A stretch of 14,985 bases of DNA, taken from positions 1 to 14,985 of the forward strand of contig DASRIC010000102.1 of NCBI GenBank assembly GCA_035650215.1, in the 5' to 3' direction. Under the pieces are notes generated by a model. That model was not told where the DNA came from and ran no database searches. It saw nothing but the letters and a program-made list of their open reading frames with translations. Below are positions 5,406 through 11,999 of this stretch, piece by piece (the first letter of the stretch is position 1; each line of letters begins with the position of its first letter). Position numbers and translations under genes: made by a program. The stretch is from JACVRW01 sp035650215. GTDB taxonomy: Bacteria > Actinomycetota > Thermoleophilia > Solirubrobacterales > Thermoleophilaceae.

Positions 5406-7570
5406 CCGGAGGCCGCCCGCAGCGCCAGGCCGACCTGGTCCGCAACCGTCTGCATCAGCCTCACGTCGTCCTCGTCGAACGCGTCGGCGCGCACCTCCTC
5501 GAGGTCGATCGCGCCCCAGAGCCGCCCGCCCGAGCGGATCGGCACCACGAGCTCGGAGCTCACGTCCACGAGGCCCGGCACGAGTCGGTAGTCGGCCTCG
5601 GCGCGCACGTCGCCGGCCAGCACCGGGACGCCGTCGCGCAGGGCGCGGCCAACGAGGCCGGCCCCGAGCGGTTGCACCCAGCGCTCGCCGTCGAGCCGGG
5701 CGAGCGCGAGGCCGCGCGCGGCCAGGCTCTCGAGACGGCCGTCGTCGCGGATCCGCAGGATGGCCGTGAGGAAGTACTCGAAAGCGGCGTGGATCTCGGC
5801 GGCGGCCGCCTCGGCGATCTGGCGCGGGTCGTCGAGCTCGGCCGCGCAAGCGGCGACCCGTCCGGCCAGCGCCAGCTGGCGGGCGCGCCGGCGTAGCAGC
5901 TCGGCCTGCTCGCGGGCGAGCTCGCCCGCCGGCCCTTCCTCGGCGTCGCCGGCCGGTGGCGCCGAGCGGCCGCGCCCCTCCGGCTCGAACTCCTCGGGCA
6001 GCTCGGACTCGCGCACGGCCACCCCACGGGCCCCGCGCTGCTTTCCGAACAGGAGCGCGCGATCCGACCGTGCGATCAGCGACGCGGCGCTCTCGTCTTG
6101 CCGCCACTCCGCCACGCCCGCGGTGGCGGCGCCGGCGCCGGCCGGGTAGTCGAGCTCGTCGACCGCGCGCCGCACTCCCTCGATGGCGCGCCCGGCCACC
6201 TCGCTCGCCTCCCGTTCGCCGGCGTCGACCGCCACGATCGCGAACTCGTCGCCGCCATAGCGGGCCACCAGGTCGTACGGGCGAACGCTCTGGCGGAGCG
6301 CATGGCCCACGCGGCGCAGCACCTCGTCCCCGGCCTGGTGCCCGTGGCGCTCGTTCACCTGCTTGAAGTCGTCCAGGTCGATGATCGCGAGCGAAAGGCT
6401 CTGGCCACCGCGCCGGCTGCGCTCGAGCTCGCGGCGAAGCGTGTCGTGCATAGCCGAGTGGTTCAGGCAGCCCGTGAGCCCGTCCGTTCGGGCGGCGAGC
6501 GCGAGGCCGGCGTGAGCGCTCGCGTTGCGGCACGCCGCGGCGGCCAGGTCGGCGAACGCCTCGAGCAGGTAAAGGTCCTCGCGCGACACGAGGCGCTGGC
6601 GGAAGTAGCCCACGGCCACGGCGCCGCGCAGCTCGCCGTCCCAGTGCATCGGCACCGCGAGCGAGCTCTTCACGCGCTCGAAGGGCGGCAGCGGCACGGG
6701 CTTGGACAGCGCCTGGTAGTCGTTGGTGAGCATCGACTCGTCGCGCTCGACGCTCTTGCCCACGAGGCCCTGGCCGATCTCCACGCGCTCGCCGATCAGA
6801 TCGGCGGACAGGCCCCAGGTGGCCTCGAAGCGCAGCCCCGTGTCGGCGTTGCCGAGGAAGACGTTGGCGTAGTCGGAGCCGAGGATGCTGGCCGCCTCCT
6901 CGCAGATCCGGACGAGCACGCGGTTCAGGTCGAGGCTCTCGCTGAGCGCCCGCGCCGCCCGTGCCAGCGCTGCCTGGCGCCTGCCGCGAGCGGCGCTCTC
7001 CGCCGCCAGCTCGAGCTGCACGATGCCGGCCGCCGCGGCCGCGGCGAAGGCCTGGGCGACCTCGAGCTCGTGCGGCTCGAGCGCCAGCAGCCCGTCGGCC
7101 TCGAAGTCCTCGCTCGACTGGGCAAGCACCAGCACGTGCGGCACCGCCTGACCCACCCGCAGGGGGAGCAGCAGCGCGGCGTCCGCGAACTCGTCGGCGC
7201 CGGTGGCCACGACCAGCGCCGAGGCGTCCTCGCCCGACACCATCGCCAGCTCCTGGCGGTGCGCCAAGAGCGCGGCGAGCGGCGGCAGCGCCGCCAGCGG
7301 AACCAGCTCGGGCGGCGCGCCCGGCGGATCGGCAGCCGTGACCTCGACCTGGCCCTCGCGCTCGGAGACGGTGAGCAGGATCGCGTGGTCGACGCGGAAG
7401 AAGGAGCGCGCCTCGCTCACGAGCGTCCGCGCCACGGACGCCGGAGCCTCGGCCTCGCTGGCGGTCCCGAGCAGGCGGGACACGGCGCGCATCGCCTCGC
7501 CGGCGCCACCGAAGTGGCGCCCGGGGTGACGGCTCTTGCCGTCGGGCCAGCGGGGGGCTCGCACGGCCAT
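5402..7570 (-). CDS. Diguanylate cyclase with GAF-GAF-GGDEF-GAF architecture
   Basis: This 722-residue cytosolic signalling protein should make cyclic di-GMP from two GTP. Domains in order: GAF 1 (about 41-185), GAF 2 (about 209-348), GGDEF (about 358-515) and a C-terminal GAF 3 (about 578-718). A linker at 525-575 is rich in Glu, Ala and Arg. The GGDEF domain begins with DGLTGCLN (363-370), has the metal-binding IIDLDDFKQVN (396-406) and an intact GGDEF at 439-443. R430-P-Y-D433 lies five residues before it, the canonical RxxD inhibitory site, so product feedback is predicted. No EAL or HD-GYP domain is present. ATG 7570 follows a promoter-like element so closely that the mRNA would be leaderless; ATG 7492 (residue 27), just before GAF 1, is an alternative. 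The signals sensed by the GAF domains are unknown. Confidence 0.9.
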   Translation of the reverse strand: MAVRAPRWPDGKSRHPGRHFGGAGEAMRAVSRLLGTASEAEAPASVARTLVSEARSFFRVDHAILLTVSEREGQVEVTAADPPGAPPELVPLAALPPLAALLAHRQELAMVSGEDASALVVATGADEFADAALLLPLRVGQAVPHVLVLAQSSEDFEADGLLALEPHELEVAQAFAAAAAAGIVQLELAAESAARGRRQAALARAARALSESLDLNRVLVRICEEAASILGSDYANVFLGNADTGLRFEATWGLSADLIGERVEIGQGLVGKSVERDESMLTNDYQALSKPVPLPPFERVKSSLAVPMHWDGELRGAVAVGYFRQRLVSREDLYLLEAFADLAAAACRNASAHAGLALAARTDGLTGCLNHSAMHDTLRRELERSRRGGQSLSLAIIDLDDFKQVNERHGHQAGDEVLRRVGHALRQSVRPYDLVARYGGDEFAIVAVDAGEREASEVAGRAIEGVRRAVDELDYPAGAGAATAGVAEWRQDESAASLIARSDRALLFGKQRGARGVAVRESELPEEFEPEGRGRSAPPAGDAEEGPAGELAREQAELLRRRARQLALAGRVAACAAELDDPRQIAEAAAAEIHAAFEYFLTAILRIRDDGRLESLAARGLALARLDGERWVQPLGAGLVGRALRDGVPVLAGDVRAEADYRLVPGLVDVSSELVVPIRSGGRLWGAIDLEEVRADAFDEDDVRLMQTVADQVGLALRAASG

Positions 7571-7578
7571 CCCGCCCT

Positions 7579-7614
7579 GTATCGGCGAAACGGCGTGCGG
7601 ACTTGAGAGGTTCC
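7579..7614 (-). promoter_or_regulatory. Overlapping sigma-28-like and ECF-like promoter of the diguanylate cyclase gene
   Basis: On the minus strand TCAAGTCC (plus 7599-7606), 12 nt, then GCCGATAC (plus 7579-7586) closely resembles the flagellar sigma-28 consensus TAAAGTTT-N11-GCCGATAA. Interleaved with it, GGAACC (plus 7609-7614), 16 nt, then CGTTTC (plus 7587-7592) fits the ECF consensus. The sigma-28 start point would fall at about the ATG at 7570, and the ECF one roughly 8-10 nt before it. The gap 7571-7636 holds no other feature I can support. Confidence 0.5.
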
Positions 7615-7636
7615 GCCGCGTTATCCCGCGAGAAAG

Positions 7637-8752
7637 CTACAGGCCGAGCGTCTTGGCGATGATGTTCTTCTGGATCTCCGAGGTGCCGCCGTAGACCGTG
7701 GTCACCACCGCGGTCCTCAGGTGCCTCTCCATGGGGTACTCGGTGGCGTAGCCGTAGCCGCCCATGATCTGCATACCCGCGAGGGCGCAGCGCTTGGCGA
7801 GCTCCGTGGCGGCGAGCTTCGCCATCGACGCCTCTTGGGGCAGCATCCTGGCGGGGTCCTCGTCGGTGAGCGCGGCCACGTGGCGCACCAGGAGCCGCAC
7901 CTGGGTGAGCTCCGTGGCCAGCTCGGCGAAGGTGTGCGCAAGCGCCTGGAACGATCCCACCGGCCGCCCGAACTGCTTGCGCTCCTTCGCATACGCGAGC
8001 GCGTCGTCGAAGGCGCGCTGGGCGAGCCCCAGCGCCGTGGCGGCGAGGATCGTGCGCTCGTAGTTGAGCCCGGCCATCAGCTGGGTCCAGCCGCCCCCCT
8101 CCTGGCCGACCAGCGCGCCCTCGGGCACGCGCACGCCGTCCAGGTGGATCTCGTTGGTCTCCGACCCGCCGAGCGTGTCGATCGGCGTGAGCGTCATGCC
8201 CTCTGCCTCGCGGGGCACGAGGATCATCGACATGTCGTCGTGACGCTCGCCGGGACCGGTGCGGCACACGATCAGGATGTGGCTCGCCTTGTGCGCGTAC
8301 GAGCACCACATCTTGGCCCCGTCGAGCACCCACTCGCCGTTGTCGCGCCGCGCGCGCGTCTTGAGCGCGGCCACGTCGGAGCCCGCCTCCGGCTCGGACA
8401 TCGCGATCGCGAGCGTGCCCCCTCCAACCACGTGCGCGAAGTGCTCGCGCTTCTGCTCCTCGGTGCCGAAGCGGTTGAGCGCCCCGACCACGATCAGCGT
8501 GACCCCGTAGCCGCCCACGGGGATCCCACCGCGCGTGAACTCCTCGAGGAACAGCGTTGCGTCCAGGAAGGAGCCGCCGGCGCCGCCGTACTCCTCGGGG
8601 ATCTGGAGGCCGTACCAGCCGAGCTCGCCCATGCGCGCGGCCACGGCGTCGTCGTGGGGGTCGGCGCCGTCCGCCCGGTCGAAGCGCTCGCGCGCCGCGA
8701 AGTCGCGGATCGCCTCGACGAAGGCCTGCTGCTCCTCGGTCAGCCCCGTCAA
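7637..8752 (-). CDS. Acyl-CoA dehydrogenase (isovaleryl-CoA dehydrogenase-like active site)
   Basis: This 371-residue FAD flavoprotein should desaturate an acyl-CoA at the alpha-beta bond and pass electrons to ETF. Family signatures: IPEEYGGAG (51-59), AIAMSEPEAGSD (115-126), KERKQFGRPVGSFQALAH (256-273) and MGGYGYATEYPMER (330-343). The usual catalytic Glu of short/medium-chain enzymes (YEGTSxIQ) is Gly here (Y354-G355-G356-T357). A Glu in helix G, E232 of NYERTILA, matches the base used by isovaleryl-CoA dehydrogenase, so the enzyme should be active. I chose TTG 8752 because it overlaps the stop of the upstream dehydrogenase (TTGA, 8749-8752) and gives the normal length. The frame continues upstream, but only as antisense-like filler inside the other gene. 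It is translationally coupled to the upstream dehydrogenase; the substrate is undetermined. Confidence 0.9.
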   Translation of the reverse strand: MTGLTEEQQAFVEAIRDFAARERFDRADGADPHDDAVAARMGELGWYGLQIPEEYGGAGGSFLDATLFLEEFTRGGIPVGGYGVTLIVVGALNRFGTEEQKREHFAHVVGGGTLAIAMSEPEAGSDVAALKTRARRDNGEWVLDGAKMWCSYAHKASHILIVCRTGPGERHDDMSMILVPREAEGMTLTPIDTLGGSETNEIHLDGVRVPEGALVGQEGGGWTQLMAGLNYERTILAATALGLAQRAFDDALAYAKERKQFGRPVGSFQALAHTFAELATELTQVRLLVRHVAALTDEDPARMLPQEASMAKLAATELAKRCALAGMQIMGGYGYATEYPMERHLRTAVVTTVYGGTSEIQKNIIAKTLGL

Positions 8753-9969
8753 ACCGCGGCGGACTCCAACGGCTTGAAGCGGTTCAGCTCGCGCACCGCG
8801 ATCACCATCTTGTGCACCTCGTCGGGCCCATCGGCGATGCGCAGCCAGCGACCCTGGCGCCACATCGCCGCCAGCGGCGTGTCGTCCGACATGCCGAGCG
8901 CGCCGTGTACCTGCATGGCGCGGTCGAGCACGCGCTGGTGCATCTGCGCGGCGATCACCTTGATCATCGAGATGTCCTGGCGCGCCGCCCGCTTGCCCGC
9001 GGTGTCCATCTTCCAGGCGGCGTGGAGCACCATCAGCCGCGCCTGGTCGATCTCCATGCGCGAGCTGGCGATGAAGTCCTGCACGAACTGCTTGTCGGCC
9101 AGCGGGCCGCCGAACGCCTCGCGGCCGTGGGCGCGCTCGCACATCAGCTCGAAGGCGCGCTCGGCCGAGCCGATCGCGCGCATGCAGTGGTGGATGCGGC
9201 CCGGTCCGAGCCGATCCTGCGCGACCTGAAAGCCGGCGCCGCGCTCGCCGAGCAGGTTGCCGGCGGGCACGCGGCAGTCCTCGTAGAGCACCTCCCAGTG
9301 GCCGGGGCCCTCGTCGTGCCCCATCACGGGCACCGGGCGCACGCCGGTGAAGCCTGGCGTGTCCACGGGCACGAGGATCATGCTGGCGCGCCGGTGCGGC
9401 TGGGCGTCGGGGTCTGTCACGACCATCGCGATCGCCAGCGCCGCGCCGTTGTAGCCGGAGGTGAACCACTTGTGGCCGTTGATCACCCACTCGTCGCCGT
9501 CGAGCTCGGCGCGCGAGATCAGACCGGTGGGGTCCGAGCCGGCGCTCTCCGGCTCGGTCATAGAGAAGCACGAGCGGATCTCTCCCTCCAGCAGCGGCGT
9601 GAGCCAGCGCTCGCGCTGCTCCGCGCTCCCGTGCTCGGCGAGGATCTCCATGTTGCCCGTGTCGGGCGCGGCGCAGTTGAAGACCATGGGAGCCACGCCG
9701 CTGCGACCCATCAGCTCGCAGAGCATCCCGTACTCCCAGTTGGTGAGCCCGGGCCCGAGCCGCTCGTCCGGCAGGAACAGGTTCCAGAGCCCCTCGCCGC
9801 GCGCGCGCTCGCGCAGCTCGACGAGGATCTCCGGGTAGGGCACGCCGGGCGCGACCTCGCGGTCGAGCGCGGCGAGCGCCTCTCGCTCGACCGGGTCGAC
9901 GTGCTCCTCCATGAAGGCGCGAATGCGCTCGAGCAGGCTCTCGACGCGATCTGAGGGCGCGAAATCCAT
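8749..9969 (-). CDS. Acyl-CoA dehydrogenase, ACAD10/11-like
   Basis: This is a 406-residue acyl-CoA dehydrogenase. It carries FSMTEPESAGSDPTGL (135-150), WVINGHKWFTSG (161-172), LGPGRIHHCMRAIG (254-267) and the C-terminal RIADGPDEVHK (377-387). The last two are characteristic of the ACAD10/11-type branch rather than classical short-chain enzymes. In the position of the catalytic Glu of medium-chain dehydrogenases it has Asp (D380-G381-P382), as in that branch. Substrates of bacterial members are poorly defined. ATG 9969 gives a full-length protein; there is only a distant GGAGG upstream. A TAGGCT hexamer 10 nt before the ATG might provide an extra near-leaderless promoter. It is coupled to the second dehydrogenase by a 4-bp overlap and lies 25 bp after the DUF2007 gene. 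Confidence 0.92.
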   Translation of the reverse strand: MDFAPSDRVESLLERIRAFMEEHVDPVEREALAALDREVAPGVPYPEILVELRERARGEGLWNLFLPDERLGPGLTNWEYGMLCELMGRSGVAPMVFNCAAPDTGNMEILAEHGSAEQRERWLTPLLEGEIRSCFSMTEPESAGSDPTGLISRAELDGDEWVINGHKWFTSGYNGAALAIAMVVTDPDAQPHRRASMILVPVDTPGFTGVRPVPVMGHDEGPGHWEVLYEDCRVPAGNLLGERGAGFQVAQDRLGPGRIHHCMRAIGSAERAFELMCERAHGREAFGGPLADKQFVQDFIASSRMEIDQARLMVLHAAWKMDTAGKRAARQDISMIKVIAAQMHQRVLDRAMQVHGALGMSDDTPLAAMWRQGRWLRIADGPDEVHKMVIAVRELNRFKPLESAAV

Positions 9970-9979
9970 CAGCCGCCGG

Positions 9980-9985
9980 AGCCTA
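9980..9985 (-). promoter_or_regulatory. Possible -10 element for the acyl-CoA dehydrogenase pair
   Basis: TAGGCT on the minus strand is followed by 10 nt and the ATG at 9969. It resembles the TAGNNT hexamers found 7 nt before four other genes here, but the spacing is longer. It could give an internal promoter inside the Mec+/DUF2007/dehydrogenase unit. Confidence 0.25.
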
Positions 9986-9994
9986 CCGGCCTCC

Positions 9995-10408
9995 TCATGC
10001 GCCCTGCAGGAGCCAGGCCAGGAGCGCGGCGGCGAGCCCGCCGCCGAGGATCGCGCCCGCCAGCACGAGCGGCCTGGGACCGCGGGAAGCCTGGCCTCCC
10101 TGCGGACCGAGCTCCGCCTGCATCAGTACCTCGCGGGCGGTCTCGGCCCCGGCCTGCGGCACGAGCACGTCGCGCGGGCCGGCGGCGAGGAAGTCGGGCA
10201 CGTCGAAGCCCGCGGTGCGGCGGAGCATGCTCGGCACCCCCTCCTCCAGCAGCAGCCCCTGGATGAACTCCGCCTCCGCCTGGTTGCGACCGCCCGCCAC
10301 ACGCACAAGCTCGCCCTCGGTGAAGGCCGGGTTGATCTTGCGGGCCTTCTCGTGAGCGGCGCTCAGCGGCGTGTCGATCGGCTCGGCGCCCGGCACCACC
10401 AGCGGCAT
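9995..10408 (-). CDS. DUF2007-like membrane protein with N-terminal zinc ribbon (start unresolved)
   Basis: From the first in-frame ATG (10408) this reads 137 residues. A DUF2007-like putative signal-transducing domain is at about 34-93 (ELVRVAGGRNQAEAEF, IQGLLLEEGVPSML, RDVLVPQAGAETAREVL). A basic stretch and one C-terminal membrane helix (about 112-133) follow. However, the codons directly upstream of this ATG encode a clear zinc ribbon, two CxxC pairs running into CGMPLV, so the real protein must begin further upstream. No ATG, GTG or TTG exists in frame there. The ATG at 10408 is therefore only the first usable start, not a convincing one. The DUF2007-type fold is thought to be GlnB-like and its ligand is unknown. 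It lies between Mec+ and the acyl-CoA dehydrogenases and is probably in one transcript with them. Confidence 0.75.
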   Translation of the reverse strand: MPLVVPGAEPIDTPLSAAHEKARKINPAFTEGELVRVAGGRNQAEAEFIQGLLLEEGVPSMLRRTAGFDVPDFLAAGPRDVLVPQAGAETAREVLMQAELGPQGGQASRGPRPLVLAGAILGGGLAAALLAWLLQGA

Positions 10409-10501
10409 GCCGCAGTCCGGGCAGAAGCTCGCCTCCGCCCCCTGGTCGGTGCGTCCGCACGAGGGGCACTGGAGGTCAGCTGACGACGATCTCCTCCTCC
10501 T
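10409..10501 (-). other. In-frame zinc-ribbon coding segment lacking a start codon
   Basis: Continuing the DUF2007 frame upstream gives DLQCPSCGRTDQG then AEASFCPDCG, ending at the ATG at 10408. The four cysteines form two CxxC knuckles 11 residues apart, a standard zinc ribbon, so this is surely translated. The frame is closed by TGA at 10502-10504 and contains no ATG, GTG, TTG or CTG. A strong purine-rich AGGAGGAGGAG (plus 10491-10501) overlaps the end of Mec+ and is well suited as a ribosome-binding site. The Mec+ frame meets this one by skipping a single T at AGC-TGA-C (plus 10475-10481). An unusual start, a +1 frameshift or a one-base sequence error are the options. Confidence 0.7.
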
Positions 10502-10865
10502 TCACCCGGCCGTCGGCGATGCGCCAGGCCCGCACCACAGGGGCGTGCGGATCCTCGAGGGACACGATCAGGTAGCGCCAGTGGGGGTAGCTCGCGAGGT
10601 TGATGTCGGTCTGCGACGGCTCGGCCGGGCTGCGCGGGTGGGAGTGGTAGATGCTCACTTCGAGCCCCTGGTCGTCGAGCTCGTTCGCCGCGAACAGGCT
10701 CTGGTGGTCGAGCGAGTAGCCGTACGGCGAGCGCCGCTCGTTCTCCGCCCGCACCACCTGCTCGACCGTGCCGTCCGTGCCGCTCAGGTAGCCGCAGCAC
10801 TCGTTGGGCGCCTCGTCGCGCGCGTGCAGCACGAGCTCGTCCCAGTGGGCCTGCGAGATCCTCAC
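10476..10865 (-). CDS. mec: JAMM/MPN+ metallopeptidase, Mec+-like (CysO-cysteine hydrolase family)
   Basis: This 129-residue zinc isopeptidase of the JAB/MPN+ (M67) family carries the full JAMM motif: E22 in NECCGYLSG, then H74 and H76 in YHSHP, then P83-S84 and D87 (PSQTD). In Mycobacterium tuberculosis Mec+ releases cysteine from the thiocarboxylate carrier CysO after CysM has built the adduct. The N-terminus MRISQAHWDELV and the C-terminus VKEEEIVVS fit this group. GTG 10865 is preferred because it lies exactly 7 nt after a TAGCCT hexamer and gives the usual N-terminus; ATG 10910 would add 15 residues across an inverted repeat. It is the first gene of a minus-strand unit with the zinc-ribbon/DUF2007 gene and two acyl-CoA dehydrogenases. 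A cysM-like gene lies about 3 kb away. The precise substrate is inferred by family. Confidence 0.88.
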   Translation of the reverse strand: MRISQAHWDELVLHARDEAPNECCGYLSGTDGTVEQVVRAENERRSPYGYSLDHQSLFAANELDDQGLEVSIYHSHPRSPAEPSQTDINLASYPHWRYLIVSLEDPHAPVVRAWRIADGRVKEEEIVVS

Positions 10866-10872
10866 GGGGCGA

Positions 10873-10917
10873 AGGCTAGATGGTCGATCCTGGACCCCCG
10901 TATTGACCATCTAGTGT
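10873..10917. promoter_or_regulatory. Divergent promoter built on a perfect 10-bp inverted repeat
   Basis: CTAGATGGTC (10876-10885) and GACCATCTAG (10905-10914) are perfect inverted repeats separated by 19 bp. Each arm ends in the TAG of an outward-facing hexamer: TAGCCT on the minus strand (plus 10873-10878) and TAGTGT on the plus strand (10912-10917). Each hexamer is followed by exactly 7 nt and a GTG start, for Mec+ (10865) and the ferritin-like gene (10925). This fits two leaderless divergent promoters, with the GACCATC arms as a likely shared regulator site. No clear -35 is visible. Confidence 0.6.
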
Positions 10918-10924
10918 GCCCTGG

Positions 10925-11473
10925 GTGGCCGCTTCCCTCACTCGGCGCGCCGCCCTCGGCGGCGGGGCAGCCGCCCTCACGCTCGCTGCATGCGGTGGCG
11001 GGGATCCGCCCCCGAGCGGGGGTGCGGGGCCCGGCTCGGGCGCCGGCCTGCTCGGCTCGCTGCTCGCGTTCGAGCGCGCCACGATCGTGGCCTACGACGC
11101 CTGCTTCGAGGTGCTGCGCGGCGAGGCGCTCCGCCAGGCGCAGCTGATCCAGGCCGAGGAGCGCGAGCATGCGCGCCTGCTCGAGGAGCTGATCCGCGGG
11201 CTCGGCGGGACGCCGCCGCCCGGGCGGCGGGCCGAGGACTACGAGCGCACGTTCCCCGATCTTCGCTCGCAGGCGGACGCCCTGCGCTTCGCCCAGGATC
11301 TCGAGGAGCGCCAGATCCGCGGCTACCTCGAGGGCCTGACCGACCTGCCCGATCCCGGGCTCCGGGCCGGCGTGGCGGACATCCTCGCCGCCGAGGGCCC
11401 CCACCTCGGCACGCTCCACGTGCTGCGCCGCGAGCCGGCGGCGCAGGACCCGTTCGTCACGGGAGCGCTGTGA
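10925..11473 (+). CDS. Ferritin-like domain lipoprotein with twin-arginine signal
   Basis: This 182-residue exported protein has an N-terminus that reads SLTRRAALGGG, a twin-arginine signal, and a lipobox LAAC at residues 20-23, so it should be Tat-exported and lipid-anchored at C23. A Gly/Pro/Ser linker (24-40) leads to a four-helix ferritin-like domain. All four carboxylate/histidine motifs are present: E50-x6-Y57, E79-x2-H82, E127-x6-Y134 and E157-x2-H160, suggesting an intact diiron site. Iron storage, iron oxidation or peroxide removal at the cell surface are all possible. GTG 10925 lies 7 nt after TAGTGT (10912-10917), which favours it over the in-frame GTG at 10916. It overlaps the next ferritin-like gene by GTGA and is divergent from mec. 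Confidence 0.87.
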   Translation: MAASLTRRAALGGGAAALTLAACGGGDPPPSGGAGPGSGAGLLGSLLAFERATIVAYDACFEVLRGEALRQAQLIQAEEREHARLLEELIRGLGGTPPPGRRAEDYERTFPDLRSQADALRFAQDLEERQIRGYLEGLTDLPDPGLRAGVADILAAEGPHLGTLHVLRREPAAQDPFVTGAL

Positions 11474-11970
11474 GCTCCACGCGCCGTGCGCTGCTGCTGG
11501 CCGGGGCCGCCATCGCGCTCCCCGCAGCCTCGGCCCGCGCGGCCGAGCGCCCGGACGTGGAGGTCCTCGAGGAGCTGCTCGCGCATGAGCAGCGGCTGGC
11601 CGCCGCCTACGAGGCGGCGCTCCGGCGCAGGGCGATCGCGCCGGCGCTCGGGGAGACGCTCCTCGCCCACGAGCGCGAGCACGTGCGCGGTCTCGAGCAG
11701 ACGCTGTCCCGCGGGGGCGCGCGCGAGCCGCGCGCCGGCGTGCCCTCCCCCGAGCTCACCGCCGCGCTCGGCGACCTGCGGCGCTTCGCTCGCTTCGCGC
11801 TCGAGCTCGAGACCGGCGCGATCGCCGCCTACGTGAGGGCGCTCCCCGAGCTGCGCGACGCGGGCCTGCGCCAGCCGCTCGGCTCCATCATGGCCTGCGG
11901 CGGCACCCATCAGGTGGCGCTCCGTGACGCGCTCGGCGAGCCGCCGCTCAGAACGCGGACCGAACCCTGA
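11470..11970 (+). CDS. Second ferritin-like protein with twin-arginine signal, one metal ligand missing
   Basis: This is a 166-residue paralogue of the preceding protein. It starts at GTG 11470, inside the GTGA overlap with the upstream stop. STRRALLLAG and a hydrophobic stretch ending ASARA-AE (about residue 25) form a cleavable Tat-type signal; there is no lipobox, so it should be released rather than anchored. The ferritin-like helices show E40-x6-Y47, E68-x2-H71 and E114-x6-Y121. The fourth motif reads G144-G-T-H147, with Gly where the first protein has the metal-binding Glu. A normal mononuclear or diiron site is therefore doubtful, unless it pairs with the first protein. Its last codons and stop carry the -35-like CGAACC of the downstream sigma gene. 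Confidence 0.85.
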   Translation: MSSTRRALLLAGAAIALPAASARAAERPDVEVLEELLAHEQRLAAAYEAALRRRAIAPALGETLLAHEREHVRGLEQTLSRGGAREPRAGVPSPELTAALGDLRRFARFALELETGAIAAYVRALPELRDAGLRQPLGSIMACGGTHQVALRDALGEPPLRTRTEP

Positions 11971-11992
11971 GCGCGTTGCCTGCGTATAGCGT
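11961..11992 (+). promoter_or_regulatory. ECF-type promoter of the sigma/anti-sigma operon, overlapping a TAGCGT hexamer
   Basis: CGAACC (11961-11966) lies over the last codons of the ferritin-like gene. After 14 nt it is followed by TGCGTATA (11981-11988), a GAACC-N16-CGT pattern typical of ECF sigma promoters. The same arrangement occurs before the cupredoxin gene, suggesting autoregulation by the sigma factor. Overlapping it, TAGCGT (11987-11992) is exactly 7 nt before the ATG at 12000, so the mRNA is probably leaderless or nearly so. No ribosome-binding site is seen. Confidence 0.55.
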
Positions 11993-11999
11993 GGTCGCC

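Noticed and set aside
6098..7606. 502-codon plus-strand open frame antisense to the diguanylate cyclase
   Set aside because: No recognisable domain; it is the antisense image of a clear GAF/GGDEF gene, open because stop codons are rare in GC-rich DNA.
4830..8333. Very long open frame on the minus strand (about 1167 codons) overlapping the diguanylate cyclase and an acyl-CoA dehydrogenase
   Set aside because: Its product is almost only Arg, Gly, Ala and Pro with no domain signature, and it overlaps well-supported genes in another frame. Such open frames are expected at this GC content.
8753..9571. N-terminal extension of the second acyl-CoA dehydrogenase frame
   Set aside because: It lies within the first dehydrogenase in another frame and has no domain. 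The TTG at 8752 with TTGA overlap gives the normal family length.
10916..10924. GTG at 10916 as start of the first ferritin-like gene
   Set aside because: It lies within the TAGTGT hexamer; GTG 10925 lies 7 nt after the hexamer, like three other genes, and leaves an intact twin-arginine signal.
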